64,000 nucleotides of DNA, from the NCBI GenBank assembly GCA_028868825.1, contig JAGWTU010000007.1, positions 62,001 through 126,000 of the forward strand, in the 5' to 3' direction. The translations under genes were made by a program, and so were the position numbers. The stretch comes from Burkholderiales bacterium. GTDB taxonomy: Bacteria > Pseudomonadota > Gammaproteobacteria > Burkholderiales > Burkholderiaceae_C. The notes under the pieces are model-generated. The model worked only from the letters and a program-made list of their open reading frames with translations, ran no database searches and was not told the origin of the DNA. Positions 1 to 8,416 of this stretch are shown here, one piece after another (the stretch's first letter is position 1; each line of letters begins with the position of its first letter).

Positions 1-1
1 C

Positions 2-55
2 GAGCACCTGCTGCCCGAGGTCGTGCGCCAGCAGACGCTGCGCTGGCGCGGGTAA
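2..55 (+). CDS. C-terminal end of an unidentified protein (cut by window start)
   Basis: An open frame enters from the left edge and runs for 17 codons (ending QQTLRWRG) to a TAA stop. The codons are GC-rich like the neighbouring genes, and the frame points the same way as the gene at 99. Too little is present to name a family. It could be chance, but the lack of another frame and the short gap to the next gene make a true gene end likely. Confidence 0.4.
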   Translation, partial: EHLLPEVVRQQTLRWRG

Positions 56-98
56 TTCGGCATGATGCGGGTCCCGTGCCCGCTGCATCATCGCCGCC

Positions 99-368
99 AT
101 GCCCAGGCTCTTGTTCACGCCCCAGCTGCGCCGCTTCATCGACGCGCCCGAGGTCCGCACGTCGGCGGCGACGCTGCGCGCCGCGCTCGACGACGCCTTC
201 GCCGGCAACCCGCGGCTGCGCGGCTATGTGCTCGACGACCAGGGGCATCTCCGAGCCAACGTCGTCGTCTTCATCGACGGCCGGCGCAGCAGTGACCGCG
301 TCGAACTCAGCGAGACCTTGCGACCGGACAGCGAGGTCCACGTACTGCAAGCCCTGTCCGGGGGTTGA
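99..368 (+). CDS. MoaD/ThiS-family ubiquitin-like protein
   Basis: An 89-residue protein of beta-grasp type. It has the features of MoaD/ThiS sulfur carriers: a hydrophobic VVVFIDGRR strand mid-protein, a VHVLQALSGG tail and a terminal Gly-Gly, the residue pair that is adenylated and thiocarboxylated in this family. It lies 15 bp upstream of the Asp-box repeat gene at 384 on the same strand, and the two probably form an operon. No moeB, moaE or thiG lies nearby, so a role in molybdopterin or thiazole synthesis is not indicated; a separate sulfur-carrier or conjugation role is possible. Upstream ATGs exist at 62 and 76 in other frames. The start at 99 gives the family-like length. No clear ribosome-binding site is seen. 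Confidence 0.75.
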   Translation: MPRLLFTPQLRRFIDAPEVRTSAATLRAALDDAFAGNPRLRGYVLDDQGHLRANVVVFIDGRRSSDRVELSETLRPDSEVHVLQALSGG

Positions 369-383
369 GAGGGAGTGACTGCC

Positions 384-1460
384 ATGGAGCCATCGCACCG
401 CGCCTGGGTCGCCACGCGCAAGGGACTGTTCGAGCTGCGGCGCGAGGCCGGGCCCTGGCGCATCGAGCGCGTCAGCTTCCTCGCCGAGCCGGTGACGATG
501 GTGCTGCCGCCCGACGCCGACGGGCGCATGCTGGCGGCGCTGAACCTCGGCCATTTCGGCGTCAAGGTGCATGCCTCGGCCGACGCCGGCAGGACCTGGA
601 GCGAGGTCGCCGCGCCGAGTTATCCGCCACAACCGCCCGAGGCCACCGGCGTGCCGTGGAAGATGGTGCAGATCTGGGCGCTGGAGGCGGCGGCCGGCGT
701 CGTCTGGGCAGGCACGATACCCGGAGGTCTGTTCCGCAGCGACGACTTCGGCGCCCACTGGACGCTTGTCGAATCGCTCTGGGGCCGCAGCGAGCGGCTC
801 GAATGGTTCGGCGGCGGCTACGACGCGCCGGGCATCCATTCGATCTGCCCGCATCCGCAGCGCGCCGGCGAGCTGCTGCTGGGCATCAGCTGCGGCGGCG
901 CCTGGCTGACGCGCGACGACGCCGCGAGCTGGGAGCTGCGCGCCAGCGGCATGCGTGCCGACTTCATGCCGCCGGAGAGTGCCGGGAACCAGAACACGCA
1001 GGACCCGCACCGCATCGTGCGCTGCAACGCGCATCCCGACACGCTGTGGACGCAGCACCATTGCGGCATCTGGCGCTCGACCGACAACGGCGAGCACTGG
1101 AGCGAAGTCAAGGCGCCTTTGACGAGCTTCGGCTTCGCCGTTGCCGTGCATCCGCGCGACCCCGAGACGGCCTGGTTCGCGCCCGCGGTCAAGGACGAAC
1201 GGCGCGTGCCGGTCGACGGCGCGCTGCTCGTCAACCGCACCCGCGACGGCGGTCGCAGCTTCGAGACGCTGCGCGCCGGCCTGCCGCAGAAGGATTGCTA
1301 CGACCTCATCTACCGCCACGGCCTGGCGGTCGGCGACGACGGGGTGTCGATGCTGATGGCCAGCACCACCGGCAACCTCTGGGCCAGCGACGATGCGGGC
1401 GAGAGCTGGGAGACCGTCTCCCAGCACCTGCCGCCGGTCTACGCCGTGCGCTTCGGCTGA
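384..1460 (+). CDS. Asp-box (BNR) repeat beta-propeller protein, sialidase-like fold
   Basis: A protein of about 358 residues with at least five Asp-box motifs of the S/T-x-D-x-G-x-x-W type: SDDFGAHW, TRDDAASW, STDNGEHW, TRDGGRSF and SDDAGESW. These mark beta-propellers of the BNR/VPS10/sialidase superfamily. No signal peptide is visible, so it is probably cytoplasmic, and the sialidase arginine triad cannot be assigned; calling it a sialidase would be unsafe. ATG at 384 is chosen because GGAG lies 8 nt upstream; a GTG at 375 is in frame. It follows the MoaD-like gene, and from memory this pairing recurs in other proteobacteria and actinobacteria. Its last 22 bp overlap the end of the convergent GNAT gene. 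Confidence 0.75.
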   Translation: MEPSHRAWVATRKGLFELRREAGPWRIERVSFLAEPVTMVLPPDADGRMLAALNLGHFGVKVHASADAGRTWSEVAAPSYPPQPPEATGVPWKMVQIWALEAAAGVVWAGTIPGGLFRSDDFGAHWTLVESLWGRSERLEWFGGGYDAPGIHSICPHPQRAGELLLGISCGGAWLTRDDAASWELRASGMRADFMPPESAGNQNTQDPHRIVRCNAHPDTLWTQHHCGIWRSTDNGEHWSEVKAPLTSFGFAVAVHPRDPETAWFAPAVKDERRVPVDGALLVNRTRDGGRSFETLRAGLPQKDCYDLIYRHGLAVGDDGVSMLMASTTGNLWASDDAGESWETVSQHLPPVYAVRFG

Positions 1461-1999
1461 GCGACGGCGCGCCAGGTCGCGGCGCTGACCTCGTAGGTCG
1501 CGAGTTCGCGGCCGTACCAGGTCTCGATGCCGCGGCAGTGCATGCCGAGCTTGGTCATGACATGGCTCGACGCGGTGTTCGCCGGCTCGCAGCAGGCGAG
1601 CAGCGGATCGGTCTTCAGCACGTCGAAGGCGTAGGCGGTCATCGCGCGCGCGGCCTCGGTCGCGAGGCCGCGGCCCCAGCGGTCGCGGCGCAGCCGCCAG
1701 CCGATCTCGATCGGGCAGTTCGGGTCGGGCTCGGGCGCCGGCTGGCGGCGCAGGTTCTGCAGGCAGCCGGCACCGACGACCTCGCCGGTCTCGGCTTCGA
1801 TGAAGGTCCACCAGGAATAGCCGCAGGCGGCCCAGCGCGCCTGCACGCGTTCGATCATGCGCCGCGTCTCCTCGGGCGTCTCGGGCCGGCCGAGGATGTA
1901 GTGCATCACCTCGGGATCCGCGTTCATCGCGCGCAGGCCCTCGAAATGGTCGTCCGCCATCGGCTCCAGGCGCAGCCGCGCTGTCGTCAGTACCGTCAT
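1439..1999 (-). CDS. GNAT-family N-acetyltransferase (RimJ/RimL-like)
   Basis: 186 residues. The N-terminal TARLRLEPM segment and the acetyl-CoA loop region WGRGLATEAARAM (Q/RxxGxG/A-type) are typical of acetyltransferase_3 proteins that resemble RimJ, RimL and RimI. These transfer acetyl groups to N-termini or small amines. The substrate cannot be read from sequence. The ATG overlaps the stop of the upstream YchJ-like gene (ATGA, 1996-1999), so the two are translationally coupled. The 3' end overlaps the convergent gene at 384-1460 by 22 bp. Confidence 0.85.
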   Translation of the reverse strand: MTVLTTARLRLEPMADDHFEGLRAMNADPEVMHYILGRPETPEETRRMIERVQARWAACGYSWWTFIEAETGEVVGAGCLQNLRRQPAPEPDPNCPIEIGWRLRRDRWGRGLATEAARAMTAYAFDVLKTDPLLACCEPANTASSHVMTKLGMHCRGIETWYGRELATYEVSAATWRAVAQPKRTA

Positions 2000-2382
2000 T
2001 CCTGATCTCCATCGACGTAAAACCAGCGTCCGCCTTCGCGCACGAAGCGGCTCGTCTCGTGCAGGCGGCTCGCGCGGCCGCCGAGCTTGCAGCGGGCGAC
2101 GAACTCGACCGTGGCGCGATCGGCGTCTTGCGCGACCTCGCGCCGCAGTTCCAGGCCGAGCCAGCGCAACGCGGGATCGAGCGCCAACGGCGCCGCCGGG
2201 CGCGTGCTCGCGTGCCAGGTGTCGAGCAGATAGTCCTCGAGCCCCAGCGCGTAGGCGCTGTAGCGCGATCGCATCAGCGCCGCCGCGCTGTCGGCCTGCA
2301 GATGGCGCGCGCCGGCGTGCCAGCGGCCGCAGCAGTCGGCGTAGCGCGGGCCCAGGCCGCAAGGGCAGGGGAGCGGGTCCAT
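1996..2382 (-). CDS. YchJ-family protein (UPF0225) with SEC-C motif
   Basis: 128 residues. It begins with the cysteine cluster CPCGLGPRYADCCG (a SEC-C type zinc motif), followed by the YchJ signature LMRSRYSAYALG and a C-terminal VEFVARCKLGGRA...LHETSRFVREGGRWFYVDGD. This matches the short form of the UPF0225/YchJ family, which has an NTF2-like fold and no firmly established function. It is the first gene of a two-gene unit with the acetyltransferase that overlaps its stop codon. Confidence 0.88.
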   Translation of the reverse strand: MDPLPCPCGLGPRYADCCGRWHAGARHLQADSAAALMRSRYSAYALGLEDYLLDTWHASTRPAAPLALDPALRWLGLELRREVAQDADRATVEFVARCKLGGRASRLHETSRFVREGGRWFYVDGDQE

Positions 2383-2459
2383 GGCCGCAGTCTAGACTGC
2401 GCCGGCGCCGCTACAGTCCGGCCTGTCCGATCGAACCCCATCGTCCAGCGAGGTCGCCC

Positions 2460-4367
2460 TTGTCCGAAGCCTCCGCCGACCGACCAGACCAGTTCGCGCT
2501 GCTGCGCCAGCGCCGCTTCGCGCCCTTCTTCTGGGTCCAGTTCCTCGGCGCCGGCAACGACAACCTGTTCAAGTTCGCGTTCACCGTGATGGTGACGTAC
2601 CAGATCCAGGTCAGCTGGCTGCCGGCGACGCTCGCCGGGCTGGCGATCGGCGCGCTCTTCATCCTGCCGTACCTGCTGTTCTCGGCCACCAGCGGCCAGC
2701 TTGCCGACAAGTACGAGAAGCGCACGCTGATCCGCTTCGTCAAGTCTTTCGAGATCGCCATCATGCTGCTCGCTGGCTGGGGCTTCATCCACCGCGATCC
2801 GGTCGTGCTGCTGACCTGCGTCTTCGGCATGGGGCTGCACTCGACACTGTTCGGCCCCGTCAAGTTCGCCTACCTGCCGCAGCATCTGCGCGAATCGGAG
2901 CTCACCGGCGGCAACGGCATGGTCGAGATGGGGACCTTCGTCGCCATCCTGCTCGGCCAGGTCGCCGGCGGGCTGCTGGTCTCGATTCCCGGACCGGGCC
3001 CCGAATACGTGGCGCTGACCTGCTTGGCGGTGGCGCTGCTCGGGCGCCTCGCCGCGCAGGCCGTGCCGCTGTCGCCGGCGACCGATCCGGCGCTGCGCAT
3101 CAACTGGAACCCGGTCACCGAGACCTGGCGCAACCTCGTGCTCGCGCACCAGAGCCTGGCGGTGTTCCGTTCGCTGCTCGGCATCTCGTGGATGTGGTTC
3201 TTCGGCGCCGTCTTCCTCTCGATGTTCCCGGCCTACGCGCGCGACGTGCTGCATGGCAACGAGCGCGTCGCCTCGCTGCTGCTCGTGCTGTTCTCGGTCG
3301 GCATCGGCATCGGCTCGCTGCTGTGCGAGGTGCTGAGCCGGCGCCATGTCGAGATCGGCCTCGTGCCGCTCGGCGCGATCGGCATGAGCGTGTTCGCGTT
3401 CGACCTCTATTTCGCCTCGCGCGGCCTGCCGCCGTCGGGAGAGATGGGCCTGGCCGCCTTCGTCGCCGGCGCGCCGCATTGGCGCGTGATGGCCGACCTG
3501 ACGCTGCTCTCGCTGTTCACCGGCATCTACAGCGTGCCGATGTACGCGCTGATCCAGCTGCGCAGCCAGCCCAGCCACCGCGCCCGCATCATGGCCGCCA
3601 ACAACATCCTCAACGCGCTGTTCATGATCGTCAGCGCCATCGGCGTCGGCGCGCTGCTCAGTCACGGTCTGACGATCCCGGAGGTCTTCCTCTGCGTCGC
3701 CGCGCTGAACGCCGTCGTCGCCGGCTACATTTTCCTCATCGTCCCCGAGTACCTGCTGCGCTTCATCGCCTTCATGCTCACGCGCTGCGTCTACCGGCTG
3801 CGCGTGGTCGGCGACGAGCACATCCCGGGCGCGGGCGCGGCGATCCTCGTCTGCAACCACGTGAGCTATGTCGACGCCGTCGTGCTGATGGCCGCCAGCC
3901 CGCGGCCGATCCGCTTCCTGATGGACCACCGCATCTTCGCCACGCCGGTGCTGGGCTGGATGTTCAGGCTCGGCAAGGCGATCCCGATCGCGCCCCGCGG
4001 CGAGGATCCGGCCGCCTACGAGCGGGCCTTCGAGGCCGCCGGCGCGGTGCTCGCCGAGGGCGAACTGCTGGCCCTGTTTCCCGAGGGCGGCATCACGCGC
4101 GACGGCCACCTCGGCGAATTCAAGGGCGGCGTGATGAAGATCCTGCAGCGCCATCCGGTGCCGGTCGTGCCGCTGGCGCTGAGCCATCTGTGGGGCTCGT
4201 ATTTCTCGCGCATCGAGGGCGGCGCGGCGATGGTGCGGCCGTTCCGGCGCGGCTGGCTCAACCGCGTCACGCTGGCGGCCGGCGCGCCGCTGGCGGCCGA
4301 GCGGGTGACGCCCGAAGGGCTGCGCGAACACGTCGCCGCGCTGATCGAAGGCGGGTCACCGGCCTGA
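2460..4367 (+). CDS. MFS transporter fused to a 1-acylglycerol-3-phosphate acyltransferase domain
   Basis: 635 residues. About residues 1-420 form a 12-helix major facilitator domain resembling the lysophospholipid flippase LplT. About 430-635 form a PlsC-type acyltransferase: NHVSYVD is the catalytic H-x4-D motif and LFPEGGITRDG the glycerol-phosphate binding motif. In enterobacteria LplT works with the separate acyltransferase Aas to reimport and re-acylate lysophospholipids. Here transporter and acyltransferase are one polypeptide, so the likely job is inner-membrane lysophospholipid recycling. The AMP-ligase half of Aas is absent. The start is TTG at 2460, with GAGG about 7 nt upstream and no competing ATG. 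Confidence 0.85.
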   Translation: MSEASADRPDQFALLRQRRFAPFFWVQFLGAGNDNLFKFAFTVMVTYQIQVSWLPATLAGLAIGALFILPYLLFSATSGQLADKYEKRTLIRFVKSFEIAIMLLAGWGFIHRDPVVLLTCVFGMGLHSTLFGPVKFAYLPQHLRESELTGGNGMVEMGTFVAILLGQVAGGLLVSIPGPGPEYVALTCLAVALLGRLAAQAVPLSPATDPALRINWNPVTETWRNLVLAHQSLAVFRSLLGISWMWFFGAVFLSMFPAYARDVLHGNERVASLLLVLFSVGIGIGSLLCEVLSRRHVEIGLVPLGAIGMSVFAFDLYFASRGLPPSGEMGLAAFVAGAPHWRVMADLTLLSLFTGIYSVPMYALIQLRSQPSHRARIMAANNILNALFMIVSAIGVGALLSHGLTIPEVFLCVAALNAVVAGYIFLIVPEYLLRFIAFMLTRCVYRLRVVGDEHIPGAGAAILVCNHVSYVDAVVLMAASPRPIRFLMDHRIFATPVLGWMFRLGKAIPIAPRGEDPAAYERAFEAAGAVLAEGELLALFPEGGITRDGHLGEFKGGVMKILQRHPVPVVPLALSHLWGSYFSRIEGGAAMVRPFRRGWLNRVTLAAGAPLAAERVTPEGLREHVAALIEGGSPA

Positions 4368-4414
4368 CGCGCCACCGGTGCTAAGCTGGCCGCTCCGAAC
4401 CACGAGGTTTCCCC

Positions 4415-5551
4415 ATGCCCGGACTGCTGCCCGACATCGATCCCGATGGCCTGCTCGAATACTCGGTCGTCTACACCGACCGCGCGCTCAACCACATGTC
4501 GGCGAAGTTCCAGTCGGCGATGCGCGACATCTCGGACGTGCTCAAGCAGGCCTATGGCGCGCGCGCGGCCGTCGTCGTCCCCGGCAGCGGCACCTTCGGC
4601 ATGGAAGCCATCGCGCGCCAGTTCGCCGGCGGCGCGCAGGTGCTGGTGATCCGCAACGGCTGGTTCAGCTTCCGCTGGACGCAGATCCTCGAGATGGGCC
4701 GCATCCCGGCCGGGCACAGCGTGCTGAAGGCGCGGCGCACGGCCGATGCGCCTCGCTCACCATTTGCACCGGCGCCGATTGCCGAGGTCGTCGCCGCGAT
4801 CCGCGCGCAGCGCCCGGCGCTGGTGTTCGCGCCGCATGTCGAGACCGCCAGCGGCATGCTGCTGCCCGACGACTACCTGCGCGCCGTCGCCGACGCGGTG
4901 CACGAGGTCGGCGGGATGCTCGTGCTCGACTGCATCGCCTCGGGGGCTATCTGGGTCGACATGGCGGCCTGCGGCGTCGACATCCTCGTCAGCGCGCCGC
5001 AAAAGGGCTGGAGCGGTTCGCCCTGCTGCGCCTTCGTGATGCTCGGTGAACGTGCGCGCGCGGCGATCGACGCGACGACGAGCAGCAGCTACGCCGCCGA
5101 CCTCAAGAAGTGGCTGCAGATCATGGAGGCCTACGAGGGTGGCGGCCATGCCTACCACGCGACGCTGCCGACCGACGCGCTGCTGCGCTCGCGCGCGGCG
5201 ATGGTGCAGACGCGCGAACTCGGCTTCGAGCGGCTGCGCGCGGCGCAGACCGATCTCGGCGCAAGGGTGCGCGCGCTGCTCGTCGCGCGCGGCTTTCCCA
5301 GCGTCGCGGCGGCGGGCTTCCAGGCGCCAGGCGTCGTCGTCAGCTACACCGACGACGACGGCATCCACAGCAGCAAGGCCTTCGCCGCCGTCGGCCTGCA
5401 GACCGCCGCCGGCGTGCCGCTGCAGTGCGACGAGCCGGCCGACTTCAAGACCTTCCGCATCGGTCTGTTCGGGCTCGACAAGCTGCTCAACGTCGAGCGC
5501 ACGGTGGCGCACCTCGACACCGCGCTGACGCGCATCGCCGCCAACCGCTGA
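4415..5551 (+). CDS. PLP-dependent class V aminotransferase (alanine-glyoxylate / serine-pyruvate type)
   Basis: 378 residues, the usual length. The Schiff-base lysine is K197 in SAPQKGWSG, and the aspartate that contacts the pyridine nitrogen is D172 in LVLDCIASGA. PGSGTFGMEA (about 56-65) is the phosphate-binding region. These residues place it with alanine-glyoxylate/serine-glyoxylate aminotransferases. The exact amino donor is not determined by sequence alone. ATG at 4415 is preceded by GAGG at good spacing. It follows the MFS-acyltransferase gene by 47 bp and may be co-transcribed, but no metabolic link between them is evident. Confidence 0.88.
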   Translation: MPGLLPDIDPDGLLEYSVVYTDRALNHMSAKFQSAMRDISDVLKQAYGARAAVVVPGSGTFGMEAIARQFAGGAQVLVIRNGWFSFRWTQILEMGRIPAGHSVLKARRTADAPRSPFAPAPIAEVVAAIRAQRPALVFAPHVETASGMLLPDDYLRAVADAVHEVGGMLVLDCIASGAIWVDMAACGVDILVSAPQKGWSGSPCCAFVMLGERARAAIDATTSSSYAADLKKWLQIMEAYEGGGHAYHATLPTDALLRSRAAMVQTRELGFERLRAAQTDLGARVRALLVARGFPSVAAAGFQAPGVVVSYTDDDGIHSSKAFAAVGLQTAAGVPLQCDEPADFKTFRIGLFGLDKLLNVERTVAHLDTALTRIAANR

Positions 5552-5612
5552 GCCGGCCGGCGCTGGGCCGGCAAGCGCTGAGCCGGCAAGGGCGCCGCGT
5601 TGGCGCTAAGAT

Positions 5613-5628
5613 CTGGATATCCATACAG
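5613..5628 (+). promoter_or_regulatory. LexA (SOS) box upstream of the radical SAM gene
   Basis: CTGGATATCCATACAG has the CTG-N10-CAG form with an AT-rich alternating centre, matching the gamma/betaproteobacterial LexA operator. It ends 15 bp before the ATG at 5644, where LexA would block transcription. Orthologues (PA0069) belong to the LexA regulon of Pseudomonas aeruginosa as I recall, which supports the call. Confidence 0.75.
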
Positions 5629-5643
5629 TTCTGCGCCGACGCC

Positions 5644-6762
5644 ATGCGCGAGCCCGATCCGCCGTCCCGGCCATCCCAGCCGGTCCGCTTCCACAAGGGC
5701 CGCGGCACCGGATCGAATGCGCCGTCGCGATTCGAGGTCTGGCGCCGCGAGGCCGACCAGGATCACCGGGCGCCCGGCGCTGACGATGACGAGGAGGAAA
5801 TCGGCGCGGCGCGCCCGGCGACGACGGTGACGGGCCAGAGCGCGCGCTCGATCATCGCCCGCAACGATTCGCCCGACATCCCTTTCGACCAGTCGATCAA
5901 CCCCTACCAGGGCTGCGAGCATGGCTGCGTCTACTGCTATGCGCGGCCGACCCATGCCTATCTCGGCCTGTCGCCGGGACTCGATTTCGAGACCCGCATC
6001 TTCGCCAAGACGAATGCCGCCGAACTGCTGCGCGCGGAGTTGCGGCGACCCGGGTACGCGCCGGCGCTGATCGCGCTCGGCTCCAACACCGATCCCTACC
6101 AGCCGGCCGAGAGGCGGCTGGGCATCACGCGTTCGGTGCTCGAACTGCTCAGCGAATGCCGTCTGCCGGTGTCGATCACGACGAAGTCGGCGCTCGTCAC
6201 GCGCGACATCGACCTGCTCGCGGGCATGGCCGAACGCGGACTCGTGCGCGTCCACATCTCGGTGGGCACGCTCGACCGCGAACTCGCGCGCAGGATGGAG
6301 CCGCGCGCCCCAACGCCGGCGCGGCGCATCGAGGCGATGCGCGAGCTCGCCGCGGCGGGGATACCGGTGGGCGTCTTCGCCTCGCCGCTGATCCCGGCCA
6401 TCAACGATGTCGATCTCGAACGGGTGCTCGAGGCCGCCGCGGCGGCCGGCGCCAGCGACGCCAGCTTCGTGATCCTGCGCCTGCCGCTCGAGGTGCGCGA
6501 CCTGTTCGTCGAATGGCTCGAGCACCATTACCCGCTGCGCGCGGCGCATGTGATGAGCCTCGTGCGGCAGATGCGGCAGGGCCGCGACTACGATCCCGAT
6601 TTCGAGCAGCGCATGCGCGGCAGCGGCATCCATGCGCGGCTGATCGAACAGCGTTTCCGCATCGCGGCGGCGCGCTGCGGTCTCGCTGCCGAGCATGTGC
6701 CGATGGACGTGTCCGCGTTCCGCCCGCCGCCCGCCGATCCGGCGCAGGCCAGCCTGTTCTGA
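5644..6762 (+). CDS. PA0069-family radical SAM protein (SplB-like), SOS-regulated
   Basis: 372 residues. The radical SAM cluster motif is CEHGCVYC (C91, C95, C98), preceded by NPYQGCEHGC as in spore photoproduct lyase-like (SplB/Rv2578c) proteins. These proteins bind a [4Fe-4S] cluster and S-adenosylmethionine. The N-terminal 75 residues are polar and acidic and probably disordered. The family is suspected to act in DNA repair, though the substrate is unknown. The LexA box directly upstream supports a DNA-damage role. It is transcribed alone; its end lies 25 bp from the end of the convergent receiver-TPR gene. Confidence 0.85.
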   Translation: MREPDPPSRPSQPVRFHKGRGTGSNAPSRFEVWRREADQDHRAPGADDDEEEIGAARPATTVTGQSARSIIARNDSPDIPFDQSINPYQGCEHGCVYCYARPTHAYLGLSPGLDFETRIFAKTNAAELLRAELRRPGYAPALIALGSNTDPYQPAERRLGITRSVLELLSECRLPVSITTKSALVTRDIDLLAGMAERGLVRVHISVGTLDRELARRMEPRAPTPARRIEAMRELAAAGIPVGVFASPLIPAINDVDLERVLEAAAAAGASDASFVILRLPLEVRDLFVEWLEHHYPLRAAHVMSLVRQMRQGRDYDPDFEQRMRGSGIHARLIEQRFRIAAARCGLAAEHVPMDVSAFRPPPADPAQASLF

Positions 6763-6787
6763 AGCGGCAGCGCGCGCAGCCGGGACC

Positions 6788-8416
6788 TCAGCGCCGCAGC
6801 ACCAGCCCGCCCGCCGAGCGGTTGCTGCGCCGCACGCCGGCGATGTGGCTGGCGGGCCGGCAATAGCGGTGCGCCAGCGTCCCGGCGGCCTTGAGCAGTT
6901 CCTCGATGCCTTCGATGCGCTCGCGGTGACGCTGCCCGACCAGCGAGGCCATCTCGATCAGCTTGGCGTTGCCGGTCTCGCGGCCATGGTTGAGCAGCTT
7001 CTCCACCGCCGCCTTGGCCTGGCCGCGCAGCGCGTTGTTCATCGCGTCCTCGGCGATCTGCATCACCTCGGCGTACGAGGAGCGGATCCATTCCTGGGCA
7101 TGCGGATGGTTGCGCACGGCCGCCGCCAGCACCTCCGACGACGCCTTGTTGACGGCGAAGCGGTGCGCGACGCGGCGCACGATGGCCTCGAGTTCGTCGT
7201 CGAGGACGCCGTAGCGATCGAGCCGCGACCACAGCGAGAGGATGTTGGCGCCGGCCTCCATGTCGAAATCGGGCTGCGCGATCTCCTCGGTGAACTCGCG
7301 CGCGCGCAGCACGCCGGCGGCGGCCTGGCCTTCGCCCAGCGTCATCAGCACCTGGCCGATCTCGGCCATGCGACGCAGCCGCGTCGACTGGTTGTAGGTG
7401 TCGGCGAAGCGCTGCAGCACGTCCTGCGCCAGACCCAGGCCCTTGGTGTCCTGGGCGTCGAAGCGCAGGAAGGCCAGCAGCATCATCGACAGCACGTCGA
7501 ACAGCCGCGACTTGTTGCCCATCGCCCAGGTGCGTTCGAGCATCTGGGTGGCAACCGGCGCATCGCCGGCATAGAAGCTCAGCGTGCCGCAATGCTGCAT
7601 GCGCAGGATGCAGCCCGGGGTGATCGAGGCGGCGATGCGGTAGGTGGCGCGGGCCTCCTCGAGGTTGCCCTGCTCCATCTGCACCTTGCCCATGACGTCG
7701 TACGAATCGGCGTACTGGGGCTGGTCGCCGATCAGCGATTCGAGGGTGCGCCGCGCCTGCATCACCTCGCCGTCGGCGAGCTGGCTGCGCGCCACGCCCA
7801 GACGTGCCCAGGGCACGGCCTTGGCGGCGACGACGGCGTCGAAGAGCTTCTTGGCCTCGTCGTGACGCCTGAGGTCGAGCAGCACCTCGGCGCCGATGCG
7901 GGCGGCGTACAGCCAGTAGAGCTCTCGCTGCTCGAAGCGCTCCTGGCACAGCGTCGCTGCGCGCTCCATGTCGCCGGCCTCGATGGCATCGAAGATCGTC
8001 TTCAGCACCCGTTTGCGCTGGCGCGCTTCCTTCACGCGCTCGAACAGCGTGTTGGCCGAATAGGGCTTGATGAGATAGCTGTCCAGCGCCGCCTCGGCGG
8101 CCTCGGTGACGCGCTGGTAGGTGGCGTCGCCGGTGATCATGATGAACACGGTCGAATGCGGCAGCATGCGCTCGCGCCGCAACTCCTCGAGCAGGTCCTG
8201 GCCCGATTCCTTGCCGCCCTCGAAGTCGTATTCGCACAGCACGAGGTCATAGCGGCGGTGTTCGAGCAGATCGCGGGCGTCTATGACCCGACCCGCCGCC
8301 TTGACATGACCGAAGCCGAAATCGCGCAGATGCTGCAGTGCCACGCTGCGTGAAGTGGCGTTGCCGTCGATCACCAGCGCCGAAGCCTTGATGACTTCGC
8401 GATCAAGCTGTTGCAT
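6788..8416 (-). CDS. Receiver-TPR protein (phosphoacceptor Asp replaced by Glu)
   Basis: 542 residues: an N-terminal CheY-like receiver (about 10-130) and a long TPR-rich helical region (about 135-480). Aligning with CheY, the phosphoacceptor aspartate position is E62 (YDLVLCEYD), while the switch threonine T95 and conserved lysine K117 (LIKPYS) remain. A glutamate here can mimic the phosphorylated state, so the receiver may be locked on. Its start overlaps the end of the paralogous upstream gene by 14 bp, and the two are surely co-transcribed. The output is probably protein-protein contact through the TPRs. The cellular pathway is unknown. Confidence 0.85.
   Translation of the reverse strand: MQQLDREVIKASALVIDGNATSRSVALQHLRDFGFGHVKAAGRVIDARDLLEHRRYDLVLCEYDFEGGKESGQDLLEELRRERMLPHSTVFIMITGDATYQRVTEAAEAALDSYLIKPYSANTLFERVKEARQRKRVLKTIFDAIEAGDMERAATLCQERFEQRELYWLYAARIGAEVLLDLRRHDEAKKLFDAVVAAKAVPWARLGVARSQLADGEVMQARRTLESLIGDQPQYADSYDVMGKVQMEQGNLEEARATYRIAASITPGCILRMQHCGTLSFYAGDAPVATQMLERTWAMGNKSRLFDVLSMMLLAFLRFDAQDTKGLGLAQDVLQRFADTYNQSTRLRRMAEIGQVLMTLGEGQAAAGVLRAREFTEEIAQPDFDMEAGANILSLWSRLDRYGVLDDELEAIVRRVAHRFAVNKASSEVLAAAVRNHPHAQEWIRSSYAEVMQIAEDAMNNALRGQAKAAVEKLLNHGRETGNAKLIEMASLVGQRHRERIEGIEELLKAAGTLAHRYCRPASHIAGVRRSNRSAGGLVLRR

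Noticed and set aside
2274-4331. Long minus-strand open frames opposite the MFS-acyltransferase gene, and similar ones opposite hrpA, mfd, dnaK and rpoD
   Set aside because: These are Arg/His/Gln-rich shadows caused by high GC at third codon positions. The opposite strand carries clear conserved families.
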